A program made the translations under genes and the position numbers. DNA of 64,000 nucleotides from Porites lobata (lineage: Eukaryota > Cnidaria > Anthozoa > Scleractinia > Poritidae): the NCBI GenBank assembly GCA_942486035.1, contig CALNXK010000185.1, positions 450,001-514,000 of the forward strand, given 5' to 3'. The notes below the pieces were generated by a model that searched no databases, was not told where the DNA came from, and worked only from the letters and a program-made list of their open reading frames with translations. Shown here piece by piece: positions 28,901 to 40,900 of the stretch (position 1 is its first letter; every line of letters starts with the position of its first letter).

Positions 28901-31900
28901 TGCGTAAACCTACCCTAATGCTGGTTTTCAATTGGGACGGAGAAGAATTCAAAGTTTTAATATAAAACATAGAGGGCCGTATATTCAAACAGATTATAAA
29001 CTATGTTTAAAAAAATCGATCCGCGTTCTAAGCTCACTAAAAATGGACCAACCCTCACATCTGAACATTGTTACCTTTTCAATGCATCAAGAAGGCTTAC
29101 AGCCAAGACTAAAAAACCATACTATCTTTTTAAAAAAAAATCTTACAAACTTCGTTTGAACAAACCGGTGTCATAACATTTTAGACAACGATTTCCTTTA
29201 AAGTTTAATGTGTCAAAACAAGATATCGATAGCAACGTTTTTTAAAGGAAATCTGTCAAGAAAACTAATGGAACACACTCTTTATTAATAGTTCGCATAG
29301 AAACGTAAACTCATCGTAGTCAAAAAATTGACACTGAAAAAGGGTCTTTCGTAAATTTCAAGAAAAGTCCTCATGCAAATTTCAACGAATTTCAAGAAAC
29401 TCCGGAATGAGGCCAGTGTGATTGTTTGATGTGTTATTTTTCAGATACTTTTGAGAAAGAAACCATACTATTTTAAGTTGCTCTTTCCAATGTTTACTTT
29501 GGCGATATCTCCACACTCTCAAGATTCCTTGCTGTTAAAAATCAACCGAACATTCATCTATCTCCTTTTTAAATTTATTCCTTACTCAATTGTCAATACA
29601 GTGGAACCTCGATATAACGAACCTCTGTATCGAGAAGTCCTTGGTATAACGTAAACTATATTCTTCGCAAGAGTAAACCTCGTTATAGCAAAAATTAGTA
29701 TTTTTCCAGTACCTTGCCCTTCGTTAAATATCGCGGTTCCATGTATTCGGGGGAAATTGTGCAGTTGTAATTAAAAGTATAGTAAAACTTAAGAATTTCG
29801 ATTTTCTTTATGGTAGGTCCCGATACTCCCATTAGCTCCTCAGGAAGAAAGGGTAGGTTCTTGTAGCTTCTTGTGTCCGTCCGGTTTGTAAGATAGGTGG
29901 TCATTTTATCTTTGATTTGATATTCGTTCTTGAATCCACGTTGGCATTCAAGACGGCATTTATTGTACTGTAACATGCCTCTGACAAAGAGCTTCTTCTA
30001 TCACTTTAGAGAGAATTTCTCTTGATTGCTTAAATGGTGATGTACATTTTGTTTCCTGAATTAAAAATAAAATTCGGATAAGAGAATTTGTCTGAGGAAA
30101 GTAAAATTTTTGATCCTTTGTGTTGTGGAGGTCATGGTTTGCATTGACGTGGCACTTCTCCGACGACATCTAAGTCTTTGTTTTGACCTTCATTCGAAGA
30201 TCGGTAAACACAACATGAAAAAACATTCCATCGTGTTACTTATATTAGTATCTATTAGCTAGCCTTTTTCCACCTTGTTGAGTTTTGGTGGTACAGTGGA
30301 ACCCCGGTATAACGATATGCCAAGCGAGCAGTAAAATTATATCGTTGTATCGAAACTCCCGATATAACGATACGGCCATAAAATAGCCGAAAATATCGTT
30401 ATCTAATTAAATTTGTAATGAGCATCAACCGATTCACAAAATAACATTTCAAGCATGCAGCATGTCCATAAACAGTTTGCAAAGCACTAGAAGCAGTTTC
30501 AAACTTTACACAGTAAATTTTACTGTGAATCTAGCAAACGCACTAACAAAAGTAAACTTAAACCGTTTGAAGTTGCGCTTGTTATCGTCTTTACCGTGTT
30601 ATCGAAAAAAACCAGACACTTTTTCGTTCCTGAAAGTATTCCTTCAGTTTGGTTTGCCTCATCATGTTGTTTGACTTGCAATCTTAAAACGCGTCCTTCA
30701 TCGGCGAAGAAAAAGCGCGTGCAAGTACGCTACAACCCCGGACAAAACTGTTGAGACAATTCCATCTATTTTCTAACTTTTGCGCCCTACTCCCGTCTCC
30801 CCTAAACACAAAAAGTAAACCCCCTCCCCACCCCCTATTCAAAGTTGCCTTGGTCTAAAAACCAACGTGTATAATTGCCATGCTATCCTAAACAACTTTG
30901 GATAAGGGGAGGGGGGAAATCGGGCATTCATTTGGCGGCGGTTTCAGTTTTTGCCGGGATGACAGGAAAAAATAGGCATTTTCGCGATTTGTCTCAACAG
31001 GTTTTGTCCGGGGTTGTCTGCGGACTGTTTTCGGTATTCTTTAACTTTCATAGCAATTACCTCAAGTTATAGTCCTCTCTTTTGGTCAAATTGATAAAAG
31101 CCATTGTTTCAGCATACTTTTTTTTTCTTTTGAATGCGAAATAAAATTTTTACAGTAAAAATTGAAGTTATAACACTCTGATTACATGATCTGTCAAATG
31201 ACATTTACTCTGTGACGTTACCATGGGCATGACTTTCAACGGCTTACGTGTCCGTAGACGCTTTGCCTGCTCAAATGATGACATTGATATGTAATCGCCA
31301 GACAAAATGGATCTCTCGAGAACTTCCGATAGTGACGAGTCATTTTCAGGAGGCTCGGAAATATCGCATGAATCACTAGGTGAGAGGAAGGTTAGTGCGC
31401 TTATCTGGTCACTTACAGTCACGCGAATTTGGCTCATTTTTCCATCCCGCGAGTAATTTGCCTTAGCAGTGAGTACGTCGTTCGCCAAGTGTAGTGCAAA
31501 GATCCTACACTTAGTAGGACAACATTGCCTCAGTTACAGCAAATGTGGAATTGTGTACGAACGGGAATGTGGTATGATGGATCTCTCATTTCTCCACGCA
31601 GATCCCGCGGGAACAATAACGGGAAATCCCTTGATGTGTAAGGTGCTTCGATGAGCTTGCTATGCAACAAAAAAACGGAGTAGTTTTTCTCGCAGACGGT
31701 TAACTTAACGAATAAAGTACCGCAGAGGAAAGAAACATCGGTTAACGACGGTTAACAACGGTTAACAACTTTTCTGAAGAAAAACAACAGTTAGACTATC
31801 AGTTTCCTTTAATATATTCTGTTAACCGCTGTTAACCGTTGTTAACCGTTGGAATAAACATGTGCGTGCCTGTTAATCGTTTATTTCAAGCGTTTACGGT

Positions 31901-34900
31901 GCTTTCAAGCATTTTCCTTAGTATATAGAACCTTTTTGTTGATTTTCAAGCATTAAAAAGACCTTTTTACTTAAGGGAAAACTTTTTGACACTGGTGTAA
32001 TTGTCATGAAGTGCGCTGTTTTTTGCCACAAAAGAACTGCCATCGTGTGACAACATGTTTTCGCTGTATTTGTGATCAAAGAGGCATTGCTTTCCCTACA
32101 CATCCTATTTCTACCCATTTTGGAAGTTCTTCATTAATATTTGTTGTTTTGGTCTTGGTTGTCATAGAAGAGTTAACGGTTTTATCGGCATGGATTCCAT
32201 TATTTTGTCAAGTAGATAATCTGGTATATATGTTGTAAATTGTTCTAATTACACACTCAGTAAACGCGGGTATTGTTAACTCGGTGAAGCTTACTTTTCC
32301 AGTTCTACTTTAACTACATGGAGAAAGTTGTCACTGCAACTAAGTATCACTACCTCTAAGGGTTATTTTTAACTGCTCCGCCGCATTGTTGAGTCCTCGT
32401 GCATGACCTGCACACCACGCATTATTATTTTGAACAGGACAGTTGTGCTGCGCAAATATAATAAATACCCAGTCTTATCTAATTTATTCGACATGTAAGC
32501 ACAATTAACGTTGGTAAAAAGGCCGGAGGTAAGGCTCCTATTAAGATATCATATTTGTGACACACAGTAACTCCTTAACCGTGGCCACCAACCACAATTA
32601 ATTTCAATACTTTTTCTGTAAAGAGCATGATTTCTTTCTCATTTAGGTATAAGGTTTCTAATTTATGGCTAAATTTCTAAGTGCACAATTAATGCGTCCT
32701 AATTGTTTTTTATGACACCTTCTTTCGTAGTCACAAAGCTTTAGACAAGTACAACATCTGTGCAAAAAATCAATACCCTCCGACCTTACATCGCGAAGTT
32801 ACAGCGATTTGAACAACTGGCCTTCACAGACAACCCCGGACAAAACTGTTGAGACAATTCCATCTATTTTCTAACTTTTGCGCCCTACTCCCGTCTCCCC
32901 TAAACACAAAAAGTAAACCCCCCCCACCCCTATTCAAAGTTGCCTTGGTCTAAAACCAACGTGTATAATTGCCATGCTATCCTAAACAACTTTGGATAAG
33001 GGGAGGGGGGAAATCGGGCATTCATTTGGCGGCGGTTTCAGTTTTTGCCGGGATGACAGGAAAAAATAGGCATTTTCGCGATTTGTCTCAACAGGTTTTG
33101 TCCGGGGTTGTCTGCGGACTGTTTTCGGTATTCTTTAACTTTCATAGCAATTACCTCAAGTTATAGTCCTCTCTTTTGGTCAAATTGATAAAAGCCATTG
33201 TTTCAGCATACTTTTTTTTTCTTTTGAATGCGAAATAAAATTTTTACAGTAAAAATTGAAGTTATAACACTCTGATTACATGATCTGTCAAATGACATTT
33301 ACTCTGTGACGTTACCATGGGCATGACTTTCAACGGCTTACGTGTCCGTAGACGCTTTGCCTGCTAGAATGATGACATTGATATGTAATCGCCAGACAAA
33401 ATGGATCTCTCGAGAACATCCGATAGTGACGAGTCATTTTCAGGAGGCTCGGAAATATCGCATGAATCACTAGGTGAGAGGAAGGTTAGTGCGCTTATCT
33501 GGTCACTTACAGTCACGCGAATTTGGCTCATTTTTCCATCCCGCGAGTAATTTGCCTTAGCAGTGAGTACGTCGTTCGCCAAGTGTAGTGCAAAGATCCT
33601 ACACTTAGTAGGACAACATTGCCTCAGTTACAGCAAATGTGGAATTGTGTACGAACGGGAATGTGGTATGATGGATCTCTCATTTCTCCACGCAGATCCC
33701 GCGGGAACAATAACGGGAAATCCCTTGATGTGTAAGGTGCTTCGATGAGCTTGCTATGCAACAAAAAAACGGAGTAGTTTTTCTCGCAGACGGTTAACTT
33801 AACGAATAAAGTACCGCAGAGGAAAGAAACATCGGTTAACGACGGTTAACAACGGTTAACAACTTTTCTGAAGAAAAACAACAGTTAGACTATCAGTTTC
33901 CTTTAATATATTCTGTTAACCGCTGTTAACCGTTGTTAACCGTTGGAATAAACATGTGCGTGCCTGTTAATCGTTTATTTCAAGCGTTTACGGTGCTTTC
34001 AAGCATTTTCCTTAGTATATAGAACCTTTTTGTTGATTTTCAAGCATTAAAAAGACCTTTTTACTTAAGGGAAAACTTTTTGACACTGGTGTAATTGTCA
34101 TGAAGTGCGCTGTTTTTTGCCACAAAAGAACTGCCATCGTGTGACAACATGTTTTCGCTGTATTTGTGATCAAAGAGGCATTGCTTTCCCTACACATCCT
34201 ATTTCTACCCATTTTGGAAGTTCTTCATTAATATTTGTTGTTTTGGTCTTGGTTGTCATAGAAGAGTTAACGGTTTTATCGGCATGGATTCCATTATTTT
34301 GTCAAGTAGATAATCTGGTATATATGTTGTAAATTGTTCTAATTACACACTCAGTAAACGCGGGTATTGTTAACTCGGTGAAGCTTACTTTTCCAGTTCT
34401 ACTTTAACTACATGGAGAAAGTTGTCACTGCAACTAAGTATCACTACCTCTAAGGGTTATTTTTAACTGCTCCGCCGCATTGTTGAGTCCTCGTGCATGA
34501 CCTGCACACCACGCACTATTATTTTTGAACAGGACAGTTGTGCTGCGCAAATATAATAAATACCCAGTCTTATCTAATTTATTCGACATGTAAGCACAAT
34601 TAACGTTGGTAAAAAGGCCGGAGGTAAGGCTCCTATTAAGATATCATATTTGTGACACACAGTAACTCCTTAACCGTGGCCACCAACCACAATTAATTTC
34701 AATACTTTTTCTGTAAAGAGCATGATTTCTTTCTCATTTAGGTATAAGGTTTCTAATTTATGGCTAAATTTCTAAGTGCACAATTAATGCGTCCTAATTG
34801 TTTTTATGACACCTTCTTTCGTAGTCACAAAGCTTTAGACAAGTACAACATCTGTGCAAAAAATCAATACCCTCCGACCTTACATCGCGAAGTTACAGCG

Positions 34901-37900
34901 ATTTGAACAACTGGCCTTCACAGACAGTCTGCGGACTGTTTTCGGTATTCTTTAACTTTCATAGCAATTACCTCAAGTTATAGTCCTCTCTTTTGGTCAA
35001 ATTGATAAAAGCCATTGTTTCAGCATACTTTTTTTTTCTTTTGAATGCGAAATAAAATTTTTACAGTAAAAATTGAAGTTATAACACTCTGATTACATGG
35101 TCTGTCAAATGACATTTACTCTGTGACGTTACCATGGGCATGACTTTCAACGGCTTACGTGTCCGTAGACGCTTTGCCTGCTCAAATGATGACATTGATA
35201 TGTAATCGCCAGACAAAATGGATCTCTCGAGAACATCCGATAGTGACGAGTCATTTTCAGGAGGCTTGGAAATATCGCATGAATCACTAGGTGAGAGGAA
35301 GGTTAGTGCGCTTATCTGGTCACTTACAGTCACGCGAATTTGGCTCATTTTTCCATCCCGCGAGTAATTTGCCTTAGCAGTGAGTACGTCGTTCGCCAAG
35401 TGTAGTGCAAAGATCCTACACTTAGTAGGACAACATTGCCTCAGTTACAGCAAATGTGGAATTGTGTACGAACGGGAATGTGGTATGATGGATCTCTCAT
35501 TTCTCCACGCAGATCCCGCGGGAACAATAACGGGAAATCCCTTGATGTGTAAGGTGCTTCGATGAGCTTGCTATGCAACAAAAAAACGGAGTAGTTTTTC
35601 TCGCAGACGGTTAACTTAACGAATAAAGTACCGCAGAGGAAAGAAACATCGGTTAACGACGGTTAACAACGGTTAACAACTTTTCTGAAGAAAAACAACA
35701 GTTAGACTATCAGTTTCCTTTAATATATTCTGTTAACCGCTGTTAACCGTTGTTAACCGTTGGAATAAACATGTGCGTGCCTGTTAATCGTTTATTTCAA
35801 GCGTTTACGGTGCTTTCAAGCATTTTCCTTAGTATATAGAACCTTTTTGTTGATTTTCAAGCATTAAAAAGACCTTTTACTTAAGGGAAAACTTTTTGAC
35901 ACTGGTGTAATTGTCATGAAGTGCGCTGTTTTTTGCCACAAAAGAACTGCCATCGTGTGACAACATGTTTTCGCTGTATTTGTGATCAAAGAGGCATTGC
36001 TTTCCCTACACATCCTATTTCTACCCATTTTGGAAGTTCTTCATTAATATTTGTTGTTTTGGTCTTGGTTGTCATAGAAGAGTTAACGGTTTTATCGGCA
36101 TGGATTCCATTATTTTGTCAAGTAGATAATCTGGTATATATGTTGTAAATTGTTCTAATTACACACTCAGTAAACGCGGGTATTGTTAACTCGGTGAAGC
36201 TTACTTTTCCAGTTCTACTTTAACTACATGGAGAAAGTTGTCACTGCAACTAAGTATCACTACCTCTAAGGGTTATTTTTAACTGCTCCGCCGCATTGTT
36301 GAGTCCTCGTGCATGACCTGCACACCACGCACTATTATTTTTGAACAGGACAGTTGTGCTGCGCAAATATAATAAATACCCAGTCTTATCTAATTTATTC
36401 GACATGTAAGCACAATTAACGTTGGTAAAAAGGCCGGAGGTAAGGCTCCTATTAAGATATCATATTTGTGACACACAGTAACTCCTTAACCGTGGCCACC
36501 AACCACAATTAATTTCAATACTTTTTCTGTAAAGAGCATGATTTCTTTCTCATTTAGGTATAAGGTTTCTAATTTATGGCTAAATTTCTAAGTGCACAAT
36601 TAATGCGTCCTAATTGTTTTTATGACACCTTCTTTCGTAGTCACAAAGCTTTAGACAAGTACAACATCTGTGCAAAAAATCAATACCCTCCGACCTTACA
36701 TCGCGAAGTTACAGCGATTTGAACAACTGGCCTTCACAGACAGTCTGCGGACTGTTTTCGGTATTCTTTAACTTTCATAGCAATTACCTCAAGTTATAGT
36801 CCTCTCTTTTGGTCAAATTGATAAAAGCCATTGTTTCAGCATACTTTTTTTTTCTTTTGAATGCGAAATAAAATTTTTACAGTAAAAATTGAAGTTATAA
36901 CACTCTGATTACATGATCTGTCAAATGACATTTACTCTGTGACGTTACCATGGGCATGACTTTCAACGGCTTACGTGTCCGTAGACGCTTTGCCTGCTCA
37001 AATGATGACATTGATATGTAATCGCCAGACAAAATGGATCTCTCGAGAACTTCCGATAGTGACGAGTCATTTTCAGGAGGCTCGGAAATATCGCATGAAT
37101 CACTAGGTGAGAGGAAGGTTAGTGCGCTTATCTGGTCACTTACAGTCACGCGAATTTGGCTCATTTTTCCATCCCGCGAGTAATTTGCCTTAGCAGTGAG
37201 TACGTCGTTCGCCAAGTGTAGTGCAAAGATCCTACACTTAGTAGGACAACATTGCCTCAGTTACAGCAAATGTGGAATTGTGTACGAACGGGAATGTGGT
37301 ATGATGGATCTCTCATTTCTCCACGCAGATCCCGCGGGAACAATAACGGGAAATCCCTTGATGTGTAAGGTGCTTCGATGAGCTTGCTATGCAACAAAAA
37401 ACGGAGTAGTTTTTCTCGCAGACGGTTAACTTAACGAATAAAGTACCGCAGAGGAAAGAAACATCGGTTAACGACGGTTAACAACGGTTAACAACTTTTC
37501 TGAAGAAAACAACAGTTAGACTATCAGTTTCCTTTAATATATTCTGTTAACCGCTGTTAACCGTTGTTAACCGTTGGAATAAACATGTGCGTGCCTGTTA
37601 ATCGTTTATTTCAAGCGTTTACGGTGCTTTCAAGCATTTTCCTTAGTATATAGAACCTTTTGTTGATTTTCAAGCATTAAAAGACCTTTTACTTAAGGGA
37701 AAACTTTTTGACACTGGTGTAATTGTCATGAAGTGCGCTGTTTTTGCCACAAAAGAACTGCCATCGTGTGACATCATGTTTTCGCTGTATTTGTGATCAA
37801 AGAGGCATTGCTTTCCCTACACATCCTATTTCTACCCATTTTGGAAGTTCTTCATTAATATTTGTTCTTTTGGCCTTGGTTGTCATAGAAGAGTTAACGG

Positions 37901-40900
37901 TTTTATCGGCATGGATTCCATTATTTTGTCAAGTAGATAATCTGGTATATATGTTGTAAATTGTTCTAATTACACACTCAGTAAACGCGGGTATTGTTAA
38001 CTCGGTGAAGCTTACTTTTCCAGTTCTACTTTAACTACATGGAGAAAGTTGTCACTGCAACTAAGTATCACTACCTCTAAGGGTTATTTTTAACTGCTCC
38101 GCCGCATTGTTGAGTCCTCGTGCATGACCTGCACACCACGCACTATTATTTTTGAACAGGACAGTTGTGCTGCGCAAATATAATAAATACCCAGTCTTAT
38201 CTAATTTATTCGACATGTAAGCACAATTAACGTTGGTAAAAAGGCCGGAGGTAAGGCTCCTATTAAGATATCATATTTGTGACACACAGTAACTCCTTAA
38301 CCGTGGCCACCAACCACAATTAATTTCAATACTTTTTCTGTAAAGAGCATGATTTCTTTCTCATTTAGGTATAAGGTTTCTAATTTATGGCTAAATTTCT
38401 AAGTGCACAATTAATGCGTCCTAATTGTTTTTATGACACCTTCTTTCGTAGTCACAAAGCTTTAGACAAGTACAACATCTGTGCAAAAAATCAATACCCT
38501 CCGACCTTACATCGCGAAGTTACAGCGATTTGAACAACTGGCCTTCACAGACAGTCTGCGGACTGTTTTCGGTATTCTTTAACTTTCATAGCAATTACCT
38601 CAAGTTATAGTCCTCTCTTTTGGTCAAATTGATAAAAGCCATTGTTTCAGCATACTTTTTTTTTCTTTTGAATGCGAAATAAAATTTTTACAGTAAAAAT
38701 TGAAGTTATAACACTCTGATTACATGATCTGTCAAATGACATTTACTCTGTGACGTTACCATGGGCATGACTTTCAACGGCTTACGTGTCCGTAGACGCT
38801 TTGCCTGCTCAAATGATGACATTGATATGTAATCGCCAGAAAATGGATCTCTCGAGAACTTCCGATAGTGACGAGTCATTTTCAGGAGGCTCGGAAATAT
38901 CGCATGAATCACTAGGTGAGAGGAAGGTTAGTGCGCTTATCTGGTCACTTACAGTCACGCGAATTTGGCTCATTTTTCCATCCCGCGAGTAATTTGCCTT
39001 AGCAGTGAGTACGTCGTTCGCCAAGTGTAGTGCAAAGATCCTACACTTAGTAGGACAACATTGCCTCAGTTACAGCAAATGTGGAATTGTGTACGAACGG
39101 GAATGTGGTATGATGGATCTCTCATTTCTCCACGCAGATCCCGCGGGAACAATAACGGGAAATCCCTTGATGTGTAAGGTGCTTCGATGAGCTTGCTATG
39201 CAACAAAAAAACGGAGTAGTTTTTCTCGCAGACGGTTAACTTAACGAATAAAGTACCGCAGAGGAAAGAAACATCGGTTAACGACGGTTAACAACGGTTA
39301 ACAACTTTTCTGAAGAAAAACAACAGTTAGACTATCAGTTTCCTTTAATATATTCTGTTAACCGCTGTTAACCGTTGTTAACCGTTGGAATAAACATGTG
39401 CGTGCCTGTTAATCGTTTATTTCAAGCGTTTACGGTGCTTTCAAGCATTTTCCTTAGTATATAGAACCTTTTTGTTGATTTTCAAGCATTAAAAAGACCT
39501 TTTTACTTAAGGGAAAACTTTTTGACACTGGTGTAATTGTCATGAAGTGCGCTGTTTTTTGCCACAAAAGAACTGCCATCGTGTGACAACATGTTTTCGC
39601 TGTATTTGTGATCAAAGAGGCATTGCTTTCCCTACACATCCTATTTCTACCCATTTTGGAAGTTCTTCATTAATATTTGTTCTTTTGGCCTTGGTTGTCA
39701 TAGAAGAGTTAACGGTTTTATCGGCATGGATTCCATTATTTTGTCAAGTAGATAATCTGGTATATATGTTGTAAATTGTTCTAATTACACACTCAGTAAA
39801 CGCGGGTATTGTTAACTCGGTGAAGCTTACTTTTCCAGTTCTACTTTAACTACATGGAGAAAGTTGTCACTGCAACTAAGTATCACTACCTCTAAGGGTT
39901 ATTTTTAACTGCTCCGCCGCATTGTTGAGTCCTCGTGCATGACCTGCACACCACGCACTATTATTTTTGAACAGGACAGTTGTGCTGCGCAAATATAATA
40001 AATACCCAGTCTTATCTAATTTATTCGACATGTAAGCACAATTAACGTTGGTAAAAAGGCCGGAGGTAAGGCTCCTATTAAGATATCATATTTGTGACAC
40101 ACAGTAACTCCTTAACCGTGGCCACCAACCACAATTAATTTCAATACTTTTTCTGTAAAGAGCATGATTTCTTTCTCATTTAGGTATAAGGTTTCTAATT
40201 TATGGCTAAATTTCTAAGTGCACAATTAATGCGTCCTAATTGTTTTTATGACACCTTCTTTCGTAGTCACAAAGCTTTAGACAAGTACAACATCTGTGCA
40301 AAAAATCAATACCCTCCGACCTTACATCGCGAAGTTACAGCGATTTGAACAACTGGCCTTCACAGACAACCCCGGACAAAACTGTTGAGACAATTCCATC
40401 TATTTTCTAACTTTTGCGCCCTACTCCCGTCTCCCCTAAACACAAAAGTAAACCCCCTCCCCCCCCTATTCAAAGTTGCCTTGGTCTAAAACCAACGTGT
40501 ATAATTGCCATGCTATCCTAAACAACTTTGGATAAGGGGAGGGGGGAAATCGGGCATTCATTTGGCGGCGGTTTCAGTTTTTGCCGGGATGACAGGAAAA
40601 AATAAGCATTTTCGCGATTTGTCTCAACAGGTTTTGTCCGGGGTTGTCTGCGGACTGTTTTCGGTATTCTTTAACTTTCATAGCAATTACCTCAAGTTAT
40701 AGTCCTCTCTTTTGGTCAAATTGATAAAAGCCATTGTTTCAGCATACTTTTTTTTTCTTTTGAATGCGAAATAAAATTTTTACAGTAAAAATTGAAGTTA
40801 TAACACTCTGATTACATGATCTGTCAAATGACATTTACTCTGTGACGTTACCATGGGCATGACTTTCAACGGCTTACGTGTCCGTAGACGCTTTGCCTGC

